Source of the DNA: Halomonas sp.
GTDB taxonomy: Bacteria > Pseudomonadota > Gammaproteobacteria > Pseudomonadales > Halomonadaceae
Assembly: GCF_011050415.1 (NCBI RefSeq)
Contig: NZ_DRFS01000015.1
Span: 96,634-160,633, forward strand
Direction: 5' to 3'
Length of the DNA stretch: 64,000 nucleotides
The notes under the pieces were generated by a model, which worked only from the letters and a program-made list of their open reading frames with translations, searched no databases and had not been told where the DNA came from. This document shows, piece after piece, positions 23,824 to 32,145 of this stretch; the stretch's first letter is position 1, and each line of letters starts with the position of its first letter. Made by a program: the position numbers and the translations under genes.

Positions 23824-24402
23824 TTATGAGGTGACACCCGGCGCTATTGAAAACAGCGCCGGCATGTTTTGCGCTTCTTGTTGAATATTGTCATCTATCG
23901 GTGTGTCGTAGGTTTTAAGCAGATAACCCAGCACCGAATAGAAGCCTACCATGGCGATCAGGTCGATCACTGCCTTGCGACCGATCGCCTCAGCAAGTTC
24001 GGCTTCCTGCTCCTTGGCCAGCATGCGCTTATCGAACAGCGCATCCACGGCATTAACGATAAGCCCATCCACACCTTCAGGGTTGCCGCGAATCGCATTG
24101 ATCCGGGCCTCAGAGAATCCCAGCGCGAGGGCGCGACTGACATGATGGGCCCATTCGTAGTCCGCGCCCATGCGCAGGCCTGCGCGAAGAATCACCACCT
24201 CGGTCAGTTCCGGGCCTAAGGCATTCTCCTTCACAACGTGCTGGCGCAAGGTAGTCCACGCGCAAAGCAGTGCCGGATGGTGGGCCATGGTGCGGTAGAC
24301 GTTGAGCGCGCCAGCAAAGCCATCGCGTAAATCAGCGATCTCTTCAGGCCAGTCAGCATCGGTAATGGGCGGGCAGGGAGAGGGTGTCATGGAAGTTGTC
24401 AT
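23824..24402 (-). CDS. Carboxymuconolactone decarboxylase-like protein
   Basis: A 192-residue helical protein of the carboxymuconolactone decarboxylase/AhpD-like superfamily. It has ELTEVVILRAGLRMGADYEWAHHV followed by ALALGFSEARINAI, but the CxxC redox motif of AhpD is absent, so peroxidase activity is unlikely. The substrate is unknown. GGAGC precedes the ATG. It lies downstream of a class III aminotransferase on the same strand with a 56-base gap, so the two probably share a transcript. Confidence 0.8.
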   Translation of the reverse strand: MTTSMTPSPCPPITDADWPEEIADLRDGFAGALNVYRTMAHHPALLCAWTTLRQHVVKENALGPELTEVVILRAGLRMGADYEWAHHVSRALALGFSEARINAIRGNPEGVDGLIVNAVDALFDKRMLAKEQEAELAEAIGRKAVIDLIAMVGFYSVLGYLLKTYDTPIDDNIQQEAQNMPALFSIAPGVTS

Positions 24403-24458
24403 GGCTTAGCTCCAGTCAGATCGTTATCTAGATTGTTATTCAGATGGTTGTTGTTTTA

Positions 24459-25784
24459 TTACTCTGCGATAGCGGCGTCGATGGCCTCGGCAATAAGCTC
24501 AATCATCAAATCTACTTCGCAAGGTTCAATGATATAGGGCGGTGCCAGCAAGATATGGTCGCCGTTAATGCCATCAATGGTGCCGCCCATGGGGTAGCTG
24601 ATCAGGCCACGGGCCATGGCCTGGCGTTTGATCTTGGCGTGAAGCTTGCGAGCTGGATCAAAAGGCGCTTTGCTATCTCTGTCCGCCACAATCTCGATAC
24701 CACGAAACAAGCCCCTGCCGCGAATATCGCCGATATGGGGGGATGCGCCGAGCGCCGCTTCAAGGCCACTCTGCAGTCTCTCCCCCATGGCATTAACGTT
24801 GGCCAGCGTCTCTGGCCGTGCAATGATCTCAACCACTTTGTTAGCGGCTGCAGCGGCGACAGGGTGGCCAAGGTAGGTATGGCCATGCTGAAACAGTCCA
24901 GATCCATTGGCAAAACTGGCATAGATGTTGGCCGATAGCATCACCGCGCCGATGGGCTGATAGCCGCCACCGAGGCCTTTGGCGATGGTGACGATATCCG
25001 GCGTTACTCCATCCTGTTCGCAGGCGAATACCTTACCGGTTCTGCCCATGCCGCACATCACCTCGTCGAGGATCAGCAGTACGCCGTACTTATCGCAAAT
25101 GGCCCGAACGCGTTTGAAGTAATCCGCCTCAGAGGCCACTGCCCCTAAGGTGGCGCCAACGACGGGCTCGGCAACAAAGGCCATCACCTCCTCGGGGCCA
25201 AGTTCTAGAATCTTCGCCTCAAGCTCATCGGCAAGCCGTGCAGCGTAGGCCTCTGGCGTTTCATCGGCGGCTTTGTCGCGATAGGCATAGCAGGGCGATA
25301 CGTGGTGGGTTTCTGGCAGGATGGGCTGAAACTGCTGGCGCCGCATGGCATTGCCCCCGGTGGCCAGTGCGCCGATGGTGTTGCCGTGGTAGCTCTGGCG
25401 TCTGGCAATGATATGCCGCCGCTGGGGCTGATTAATCTCGACAAAGTACTGCCGGGCCATTTTCAGCGCCGCTTCAACGGCCTCCGAACCCCCCGATACC
25501 AGGTAGACATAATCCAGCCCGACCGGGGCTAAATCCACCAGCTTTTCAGCTAGCGCTTCGGCAGCATCGGTGGTGAAAAAAGCGGTATGGGCGTAACAGA
25601 GATGATCGATCTGCGAGCGCATCGCCGCCAGCACTTCCGGGTGTGCGTGGCCTACACTGGTGACCGCCGCGCCTCCTGATCCATCCAAATAGCGACGCCC
25701 AGCGGTATCGGTGATATAGACGCCCTGCGCCGACGCTGCATGGGGCAGGGCCCCGCCAATGCCACGGTGAAGAATACGCGTCAT
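24459..25784 (-). CDS. Class III (aspartate aminotransferase fold) PLP aminotransferase
   Basis: A 441-residue omega/class III aminotransferase. The PLP-binding features are SGGSEAVEAALKMARQYF, the dual-aspartate segment LLILDEVMCGMGRTGK and the Schiff-base lysine in IAKGLGGGYQPIGA. The amino donor and acceptor cannot be read from the sequence; taurine, beta-alanine or polyamine-type substrates are all possible. A RpiR-family regulator is divergent, and the partner downstream is a CMD-like protein. Confidence 0.87.
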   Translation of the reverse strand: MTRILHRGIGGALPHAASAQGVYITDTAGRRYLDGSGGAAVTSVGHAHPEVLAAMRSQIDHLCYAHTAFFTTDAAEALAEKLVDLAPVGLDYVYLVSGGSEAVEAALKMARQYFVEINQPQRRHIIARRQSYHGNTIGALATGGNAMRRQQFQPILPETHHVSPCYAYRDKAADETPEAYAARLADELEAKILELGPEEVMAFVAEPVVGATLGAVASEADYFKRVRAICDKYGVLLILDEVMCGMGRTGKVFACEQDGVTPDIVTIAKGLGGGYQPIGAVMLSANIYASFANGSGLFQHGHTYLGHPVAAAAANKVVEIIARPETLANVNAMGERLQSGLEAALGASPHIGDIRGRGLFRGIEIVADRDSKAPFDPARKLHAKIKRQAMARGLISYPMGGTIDGINGDHILLAPPYIIEPCEVDLMIELIAEAIDAAIAE

Positions 25785-25943
25785 GGATCCTTTCCCTCAT
25801 TATTAAACGGTGAGAAATTCATATGACAATGAGATTGGCACATCTATAGAGATATTTACAACAAATAAATCATTTTTATATATAATGAAACATATGGATC
25901 TTTTTCAAAGAGCCTACCGACTATTTTTAGAGAGCAACCGCCT

Positions 25944-26819
25944 ATGCCGCTGAAAGAGCAGATAATTGCCCAGTACGATGCTATGTCACCGCAGTTGCAA
26001 CGTTCAGCTCGCTACGTTCTTGAGCATCCCGAGGAAGTGGCGTTGGTTTCCATGCGCGAGGTGGCGCGCCTAGCGGGGGTACAGCCCGCCACCATGACCC
26101 GGCTGGCAAAGTTTTTAGGCTTGTCTGGGTATGACGAACTTCGCGCGCATTATGCGGCGGCGCTGCGTCAGGGCGGCGATGGTTTTGCCGCCAAGGTTCG
26201 TCAGCGAGTAGAGGAAGGCAGTGAAGCGCTGGAAGGCGATATCGCCTCGCATATGCTTCAAGGGCTGAGTGCCCAGCTTGCTAAGCTCAGCGAGCCCGAT
26301 TCGCTCAAACGGTTGCAAGCCACCGCCAATCGGTTGAGGTCAGCAAGAAAGGTTTACGTGCTAGGTTTGCGATCCTGCCATGCCGTTGCTTGGCATTTCC
26401 ATTATGTGATGACCCTTTTGGGTGACCGTTCGGTTCATCTGGATGGGCCAGGAGGAACCGGTGGAGACGCGCTAATTCGCGCGACATCGGAAGACGTAAT
26501 GCTGGTTATCTCCATCAAACCGTATGCCACAGGGACGCTGGAACTTGCCCAGCTGGCAAAAGAGCAGGGGGTGGGGATTGTTTCGATCACCGATAGCGAA
26601 GTGTCGCCGCTGGTAGCGCTGTCAGAGCAGGCTATTTTTTGCCCCACGGAAAGTGATAGCTTCTTCCATACGCTAACTCCCGCATTAGCGGTCTCGGAAG
26701 TACTGTGCAGCTTATTGGCGGAGTTTGACCGGCCTAAGGCACTTGAGGCATTGCAGCAAACGGATCAACATCTCTTAAATCTCAATACCTATTCGACCGC
26801 TATTCCTAAACGGCAGTGA
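25944..26819 (+). CDS. MurR/RpiR-family transcriptional regulator
   Basis: A 291-residue regulator with an N-terminal helix-turn-helix of the RpiR type (about 1-77; MREVARLAGVQPATMTRLAKFLG) and a C-terminal SIS sugar-isomerase-fold domain (about 110-260; KVYVLGLRSCHAVAWHFHY, DVMLVISIKPYATGTLELA). It is divergent from the aminotransferase across an AT-rich gap of about 160 bases and probably controls it. The effector is unknown. Confidence 0.88.
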   Translation: MPLKEQIIAQYDAMSPQLQRSARYVLEHPEEVALVSMREVARLAGVQPATMTRLAKFLGLSGYDELRAHYAAALRQGGDGFAAKVRQRVEEGSEALEGDIASHMLQGLSAQLAKLSEPDSLKRLQATANRLRSARKVYVLGLRSCHAVAWHFHYVMTLLGDRSVHLDGPGGTGGDALIRATSEDVMLVISIKPYATGTLELAQLAKEQGVGIVSITDSEVSPLVALSEQAIFCPTESDSFFHTLTPALAVSEVLCSLLAEFDRPKALEALQQTDQHLLNLNTYSTAIPKRQ

Positions 26820-26960
26820 GAGGAGGGGCTTGGTAATCCAATATTGATAGCGGATAAATACGATGATTATTCCCAAGCGATAATTTTTAGTAGTTTAGAA
26901 GGCTTTCTGAAGGGAGATATTCCCGATCGGGAACATTTTAACGCTGCAGTGTTTTTGAGC

Positions 26961-26983
26961 CAGGGCGGCTTAAAGCCGCCCTG
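26961..26983. terminator. Hairpin between convergent rpiR-type and SDR genes
   Basis: CAGGGCGGCT TAA AGCCGCCCTG forms a strong perfect hairpin in the gap between two genes that face each other. T runs are weak on both sides, so its use as a bidirectional terminator is likely but not certain. Confidence 0.6.
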
Positions 26984-27012
26984 TTAATGTTTGCTCTCTC
27001 TTAATCAAACCC

Positions 27013-27867
27013 TTAGGTATTTAAGATAACGCCGCCATTTAAGTGCAACGTTTGGCCGCTCATATAGGATGACTCTTCGCAGGCCAGGTAGACATAGGCA
27101 GGGCCCATTTCGCTAGGCTGGCCTGCGCGCTTCATGGGTACCTGATTACCAAATGAGGCGACTTTCTCTTCATCAAAGCTTGCCGGTATCAGCGGTGTCC
27201 ACACTGGTCCTGGTGCCACGGCATTCACGCGAATACCACGATCCATCAACGACATCGCCAGCGAACGCACCAAACCTTGAATGGCACCTTTGGTGGCAGT
27301 GTAATCAATCAGCGTATCATTACCTTTAAAGGCATTGATTGATGAGGTGGCGATAATGGTGTCGCCCTTGTTGAGATGCGGCAGAGCCGATTTGGTGAGA
27401 TAAAAGTGGCTGAAGATATTGGTCTGAAACGTGCGCAGCAGCTGATCATCGGGAATCTCGGTAATGTCATCCCAATCGTACTGTTCAGCGGCATTATTGA
27501 TCACAATATTGATCTTACCGAAGTGGTCTAGGGTGCGCTTAACGATCTCTCGGCAAAATGCAGGTTCAGCGACATCGCCTTTCAGCACTAGGCATCGGCG
27601 GCCTTCAGCTTCTACCAGCCGCTTGGTATCTTCGGCATCTTTATCTTCTTTCAGGTGCACAATCACGCTATCGGCACCTTCGCGGGCGTAGTGAACTGCC
27701 ACTGCGCGGCCAATACCGCTATCGCCGCCGGTAATAATCGCCACTTTATCAAGCAGCTTTTCAGCGCCGCGATAGCTCTCGCGAATGTATTCAGGCTCAG
27801 GGTGCATGGCGTGTTCATCGCCAGGCTGCTTATCTTGATGCTGTGGGGGTTGCTGTTGATCACTCAT
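27013..27867 (-). CDS. SDR-family oxidoreductase, YghA/general-stress type
   Basis: A 284-residue short-chain dehydrogenase. The Rossmann motif is IITGGDSGIGRAVAVHYAREGAD, with NNAAEQ, the serine in ATSSIN and the catalytic pair YTATKG. The extended polar N-terminal region (QQQPPQHQDKQPGDEHAMHPEPEY) is typical of the YghA/GsiB-like stress-induced branch. It lies next to the stress-type membrane gene cluster. GGAGTG precedes the ATG. The substrate is unknown. Confidence 0.87.
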   Translation of the reverse strand: MSDQQQPPQHQDKQPGDEHAMHPEPEYIRESYRGAEKLLDKVAIITGGDSGIGRAVAVHYAREGADSVIVHLKEDKDAEDTKRLVEAEGRRCLVLKGDVAEPAFCREIVKRTLDHFGKINIVINNAAEQYDWDDITEIPDDQLLRTFQTNIFSHFYLTKSALPHLNKGDTIIATSSINAFKGNDTLIDYTATKGAIQGLVRSLAMSLMDRGIRVNAVAPGPVWTPLIPASFDEEKVASFGNQVPMKRAGQPSEMGPAYVYLACEESSYMSGQTLHLNGGVILNT

Positions 27868-28383
27868 GTGCGGTCACTCCATTGTTGGCACAGAATAGTT
27901 GGTACAAAACGGTTGGCACAAAAATACGCCTACCCATCCTCGGGTTCTCGTCACCCTTTAACGTAGACCAAAGATGTAGAAATAAGCAAACTCAGAGCGG
28001 GCTAATCAAGTAGTTATTTAATTTAATAATATTAAAAATCAAGTTTAGAGTTTATTTTTAGTTTGTATCTAATGTTTTAATTTTAATAGTTAACTTATGT
28101 TATTAATGTTTGTTAACTAGTCATCTTTTTTGATAAGTTCTGGTAGACATAAATTGACAATGGTTGGCTGCCCGCTATGTTTTATAGATGGTCTACTTGG
28201 TAAAAAATAAACCAGTAATAGATGATCCGTAATAGATAGGCCGTAAGAGTTAGGTTTATTTAAACTTATAAATTTATCTCTTTAAAATTAGTTTATTTGT
28301 ATTGTGCTGAGTAGATTTGACGTTGCGATGATTTTGTTTCACCACGGATGCTGACAAGTGAGACGACAAGGAGGAAGTGACAG
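27868..28383. other. AT-rich intergenic region with an inverted repeat
   Basis: This is a 516-base gap between divergent genes, strikingly AT-rich from about 27,990 to 28,320. It has a perfect 8-base inverted repeat TAGTTAAC/GTTAACTA (28087-28094 and 28112-28119, 17-base spacer). No gene was found. It probably holds promoters for both flanking stress-type operons and may bind a nucleoid protein or a specific regulator (inference). Confidence 0.4.
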
Positions 28384-29040
28384 ATGATCGATCAAGGAAA
28401 TCAGACAAATACAGGCCCAGGCTCCCCACACCCGGACACTCAATCAGAGACATTGACGGCAGAAAAACTCAAGCAACAAGGGCATGAGTCAGTTCATGAA
28501 GTAGGTGAGGTAGTTCAACAGCAAGCTGAGGATTATTACACTCAGCAACGCGATAATGCTGCGGAACAGACCCAAAAATTGACCGGCGTTCTGCAAAAAA
28601 TGGCGGATGAATTTGATCAGCAGCAGCAGCCATTTTTCTCTAAACAAGCGAGAAAATTTGCAGACACTACCGAGCGCTTTTCCCATAATCTGCGAGATAA
28701 AGACTTACGCAGCGTATGCAGTGAAGCCCAGAGCTTTAGTCGCCGTGAACCGGCGTTGTTTGTGGGTGGATTAATAGCGGCAGGATTTTTAGTCTCCCGG
28801 TTTTTACGTAGTTCTAGCCACCACACGCATACTGCTGACGCTACCACTGAAGGGCACCATTTAAATCCTTCGCCTAACTACACGGCGGGTAGCCCGATGC
28901 AGGGTTCTACGCCCTCCATGCCGCCGACTGGTTCGGCTCCCAAGCCCACTACGCCTGGAACCCCGTCTACTAGCCTTTCAGATGGTCCTTCCCATGGGCG
29001 TGGCGGTGTAAACGAGCAAGGGACTAGCGAACGATTTTAA
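28384..29040 (+). CDS. Stress-cluster protein with a single membrane segment
   Basis: A 218-residue protein of unknown function. The N-terminal half is a polar, glutamine-rich helical region (KLKQQGHESVHEVGEVVQQQ; QKLTGVLQKMADEFDQQQQ). A membrane segment follows near residues 121-138 (PALFVGGLIAAGFLVSRFLR). The C-terminus is disordered and rich in Pro, Ser, Thr and Gly. A perfect AGGAGG precedes the ATG. With the next two genes it resembles the nutrient-deprivation-induced clusters seen in many Proteobacteria. Confidence 0.75.
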   Translation: MIDQGNQTNTGPGSPHPDTQSETLTAEKLKQQGHESVHEVGEVVQQQAEDYYTQQRDNAAEQTQKLTGVLQKMADEFDQQQQPFFSKQARKFADTTERFSHNLRDKDLRSVCSEAQSFSRREPALFVGGLIAAGFLVSRFLRSSSHHTHTADATTEGHHLNPSPNYTAGSPMQGSTPSMPPTGSAPKPTTPGTPSTSLSDGPSHGRGGVNEQGTSERF

Positions 29041-29078
29041 CCATGTAGGCGCTCTTTTCGAGAGCAGGGAGGCACAGA

Positions 29079-29516
29079 ATGGATTCAGATAACAAAACCA
29101 CGCCACAAAGTTCTTCGGTGGGATCACTATTATCCACGGTGATGCAGGAGCTTAGCTCGTTAGTTCGCAATGAAGCAGAGCTTGCCAAGACAGAAATGTC
29201 AGAAAAAACCCATCAGGCAATGGCGGCAATAGCCGCAATCGCAATTGCTGGTGCGGTACTGTTCGGCGGCTTTCTGGCGCTGCTCGCGGCGGCAATTTTT
29301 TTGCTCAATGAAGTGCTGCCCCCCGATACCACGCCATGGCTATCGGCGATCATTGTCGGCGGTGTAGCGACCTTAATTGGCTTCATTATGTTGACGGCAG
29401 GGCTTAAGAAAATTCAGGCCCAAAATATGATGCCTACTCGCACCATAAACAGCTTACAAACAGATAAAGCGTTTGCGAAGAAGCATCAACGCAACGTCAA
29501 GGAGGAGTTGAAATGA
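29079..29516 (+). CDS. Holin-3-6-like (DUF1469-type) two-helix membrane protein
   Basis: A 145-residue protein with an amphipathic helical N-terminus (SLLSTVMQELSSLVRNEAEL) and two membrane helices (about 47-73 and 88-108). It belongs to the family labelled phage holin superfamily 6 in databases, but no other phage gene is nearby, so a stress-membrane role is more plausible. GGGAGG precedes the ATG and the stop overlaps the next start as ATGA. Confidence 0.78.
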   Translation: MDSDNKTTPQSSSVGSLLSTVMQELSSLVRNEAELAKTEMSEKTHQAMAAIAAIAIAGAVLFGGFLALLAAAIFLLNEVLPPDTTPWLSAIIVGGVATLIGFIMLTAGLKKIQAQNMMPTRTINSLQTDKAFAKKHQRNVKEELK

Positions 29517-30556
29517 CGGATCATGATAAACAGCGCAACTCAGAAGAGATTGAAAGGGATATCAATCAATCGCGCGAGCGCCTCGATTCGACTCTGCATG
29601 AAATCGAAGAGCGGTTTTCTCCTCAGCAGCTATTGAACACCTCTTATGAGTATCTACGTCATGGGGGTGCCAACGAGTTCGTGTCTAATTTAGGTACGAC
29701 CATTAAGCAGAATCCGCTGCCCTTTCTACTCACCAGCGCTGGTATAGGTTGGTTGATGCTGGCGCAGCGCAACCCGAATGAGGCACGCCAGCATCGCTAT
29801 GCTTCCCCTGTTGACCAGCGTTTTTACTCTGGTGCTGAGAATTCCTATGGCACACCTGCGGGGGTGGCTGGTGCTCCGGAGCACCATACAGACAGCGAAG
29901 GCCGGCTTAGCGAAATGGCCCATAAGGCTAAAGACTCAGCGCACCATTTGAGTGACAGGGCCAAGCAAACGGCGCATCAGTGGGGTGAAAAGGCCCACCA
30001 CATGGGGGATAGCATGCGAGAGTCGACTTCTCATCTCCAGCATGGCGCACAAGATAGCTTGCATTCTATGGGGCAACGCACCCGCCAAACACAACAGCAG
30101 GCGTCTGATTTTATTCAGGAGCACCCGCTAGTGGTCGGTGCGTTAGGTTTTGCACTGGGCGCTGCTTTGGGCGGCATATTCCCGGCGACCAAGAAAGAGG
30201 ACGAATATTTCGGCGAATATCGCGACCGTGCCCTGCATAAAGCCGCTCAAACGGGACAAGAACAAATGGATAAGGCGCAGCATAGCCTCCACGAAAAGGT
30301 TGAGTCCTATAAGGAAGCTTCTCACCAGGGCAAGGTTTCTCAAGATAAGGAGGCTGATGTGAATGCCCCTCAGGATAAGGCGAGTGAAGTAAAAGACACG
30401 CCTGTGCCTGCTGAGAAAACCAGTCCTGAGCAGCGAGACCGCCCTGGGATGGCTAGCTCTGAACAGGGTAGCTCTGAACGACATAGCCAAGGCTTGGCGA
30501 ATTCGAATACGCCATCTGGAAATACCCAGGGCTCAGGCACAAACCGCACGCCTTAA
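29513..30556 (+). CDS. DUF3618-domain membrane-associated protein
   Basis: A 347-residue protein. The N-terminal DUF3618 motif is IERDINQSRERLDSTLHEIEERFSP. A first hydrophobic stretch follows (FLLTSAGIGWLMLA), then a long helical region rich in Ala, His, Lys and Gln, then a second membrane segment with glycine zipper (LVVGALGFALGAALGGIFPA, about 205-224), and a disordered charged C-terminus. It is coupled to the upstream gene by ATGA overlap. Function unknown; the operon context suggests envelope stress. Confidence 0.75.
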   Translation: MTDHDKQRNSEEIERDINQSRERLDSTLHEIEERFSPQQLLNTSYEYLRHGGANEFVSNLGTTIKQNPLPFLLTSAGIGWLMLAQRNPNEARQHRYASPVDQRFYSGAENSYGTPAGVAGAPEHHTDSEGRLSEMAHKAKDSAHHLSDRAKQTAHQWGEKAHHMGDSMRESTSHLQHGAQDSLHSMGQRTRQTQQQASDFIQEHPLVVGALGFALGAALGGIFPATKKEDEYFGEYRDRALHKAAQTGQEQMDKAQHSLHEKVESYKEASHQGKVSQDKEADVNAPQDKASEVKDTPVPAEKTSPEQRDRPGMASSEQGSSERHSQGLANSNTPSGNTQGSGTNRTP

Positions 30557-30563
30557 TAGTGAA

Positions 30564-30595
30564 CAGTGGCCACCTGAAAGCGGCCACTGTTTTTA
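30564..30595 (+). terminator. Terminator after the DUF3618 gene
   Basis: CAGTGGCC and GGCCACTG form an 8-base stem around a 10-base loop and are followed by TTTTT. It ends the three-gene stress operon. Confidence 0.88.
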
Positions 30596-30849
30596 TAGGT
30601 ATATTAAATCCAACACAGATCAGGGTGATAGCGATAGACCATCGAAGGCATTGTTATTACTAATGTACCTTGGTTTTAATGGGTTTTATTTTATAGGTTT
30701 ATGCTTTTGCTCAGTTTATTAGCGTTTCCCGCGCTCTTAAATATATTTTAGATGATTGAAAATAGCATTAGAAGGACTACAGTAAAGGCAGCTTAAAGCG
30801 ATAAGCATTTGCTCTCTCTTAAGCTCATCACGCTATTCAGGGAGTCTCG

Positions 30850-30912
30850 ATGGCTTTTATGGCCAAGGGATTTAAGAAGTTAAGACCACCGACAGTAAGG
30901 AAGACGCGATGA
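30850..30912 (+). CDS. Possible 20-residue basic leader peptide
   Basis: A short frame (MAFMAKGFKKLRPPTVRKTR) follows GGGAG by about six bases, and its TGA overlaps the ATG of the next small gene. The spacing suggests translational coupling. It is too short to judge coding by composition and could be chance. Confidence 0.3.
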   Translation: MAFMAKGFKKLRPPTVRKTR

Positions 30913-31052
30913 ACCAGCCCAATGAGAAAGATAAAAAAGCCCCTAAAGATCGTGACGATCATCACGATGATGCCAATCCGATGCCGGATACCCATCACGT
31001 TAATAAGGGCTCCGACAGCAAAAAATCGGACGAGCAGAAAAAAGGCCATTAA
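30909..31052 (+). CDS. Small hydrophilic stress-type peptide (47 residues)
   Basis: A 47-residue product, almost wholly charged or polar (MNQPNEKDKKAPKDRDD, then HHDDANPMPDTHH, ending KKSDEQKKGH). GGAAG precedes the ATG at good spacing and a strong terminator follows the stop, which supports a real gene. Composition resembles small hydrophilin-like or nutrient-stress peptides. Histidine and aspartate clusters could bind metals (inference). Confidence 0.55.
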   Translation: MNQPNEKDKKAPKDRDDHHDDANPMPDTHHVNKGSDSKKSDEQKKGH

Positions 31053-31088
31053 CCACAGAGTTTGGTACGTTTAAATGTGCTGCAAACC

Positions 31089-31121
31089 TAGGCGCTACTG
31101 ATAAAAGTAGCGCCTTATTTA
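31089..31121. terminator. Bidirectional terminator
   Basis: AGGCGCTACT and AGTAGCGCCT form a perfect 10-base stem around a six-base loop, with a T-rich stretch on the plus side and A-rich on the other. It separates the small peptide gene from a gene on the opposite strand. Confidence 0.8.
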
Positions 31122-31124
31122 TGG

Positions 31125-32093
31125 CTACACCTCAATATTGATTGATGATGGCAACACTGAAATCGCGATTGATGATGAAGGCAGTAACTGACCTAACGAG
31201 GAGTAGAGGGCATCAGAGGTTGATGCAGCAATAGCGCGATCGGCCTTCGCCATGTCTTCTTCCGCTTTCTTAAGCTCACGGCGGGCTTCTTTGTCTTCTT
31301 CTCTCAGTCGAATCTTGAGTTCGTTAACGGCTTCGCGCAGCTCTTTTTGGGCATCCGTTAATACGCCGCGTAATGCGTGTTCACTGGCGCTCGGGCCATT
31401 GGGTCTTGAACGATTGTCTTCATTTTGAATGAGAGTGGCGAAGCTTGGTAACGAGCCAAGTGCGTCTGTTTCAGCGCCTTCGGCAAAACCAGCCACTTTT
31501 TCCGCATTCTCTGCGTTATCTTCTTCAGATCCCTCTTTAGAACTTGCTTCAGCACCTTCTTCAGTGCTTTTTAGTTCGGCTTCAATACTGGCTAGCTTAG
31601 CATCGGTAGGCACCTTTTCCTGTGCGCCTTCATGACCACCCGCCTGCGATTCTGCTGAGCCGGCACTGCTTGGAGCCGCTATAGGCTGCATTACTGAAGG
31701 CGTAGCCGTGATTCCAGCGCTACCGCCTCCTTGGTTGTCCAGTAGCTTAGCTGCCCCACCAAGCTCTCGAGCGATGCTCTTAAGCTCCTTGGCCATGTTT
31801 TTAAGCTGCTCAGGAGAGGCAAAGCGCATCATTGCTTTTAGCATCTCAAGCCGCTGGCGCAGGAATCCCACTTTTTCACTGGCTCTCTGCTGAGAAGATT
31901 CCTTGGCACTTGGGAGCGAAGCCAAGCTCTCCAACGCCTCCCGCTGCTTTTTAAGACGCTTTGTGAACGGGTCGTCTTCCGCAGGGGCGGAGGCAGGCTC
32001 GCTTTTTTGTGGGTTAACGCGGGTAGACGTTAAAAACTGCGGCTTATCCTGGCGCTGATTAATCAGTGTAAATGATGAAAATCCTATCTTCAT
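31125..32093 (-). CDS. Hypothetical coiled-coil protein
   Basis: A 322-residue protein that I do not recognise. It has no signal peptide or membrane helix. Residues about 45-120 and 245-300 are strongly helical and charged (KRLKKQREALESLASL; EEDKEARRELKKAEEDMAKADRA). Between them lies a low-complexity acidic, Ala/Ser/Gly/Glu-rich stretch. The C-terminus ends in a short hydrophobic IAISVLPSSINIEV. A good AGGAGAGG site precedes the ATG. Flagellar, secretion-export or scaffold roles are conceivable but unsupported. Confidence 0.65.
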   Translation of the reverse strand: MKIGFSSFTLINQRQDKPQFLTSTRVNPQKSEPASAPAEDDPFTKRLKKQREALESLASLPSAKESSQQRASEKVGFLRQRLEMLKAMMRFASPEQLKNMAKELKSIARELGGAAKLLDNQGGGSAGITATPSVMQPIAAPSSAGSAESQAGGHEGAQEKVPTDAKLASIEAELKSTEEGAEASSKEGSEEDNAENAEKVAGFAEGAETDALGSLPSFATLIQNEDNRSRPNGPSASEHALRGVLTDAQKELREAVNELKIRLREEDKEARRELKKAEEDMAKADRAIAASTSDALYSSLGQLLPSSSIAISVLPSSINIEV

Positions 32094-32145
32094 GGCGATA
32101 TCCTCTCCTCACTATTATAGGGTATCGGCCATTTAGCCTAGGTCT

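Noticed and set aside
29079..29516. Prophage remnant because of the holin-like protein
   Set aside because: No lysin, capsid, integrase or other phage gene is nearby, and the neighbours fit a stress-membrane cluster.
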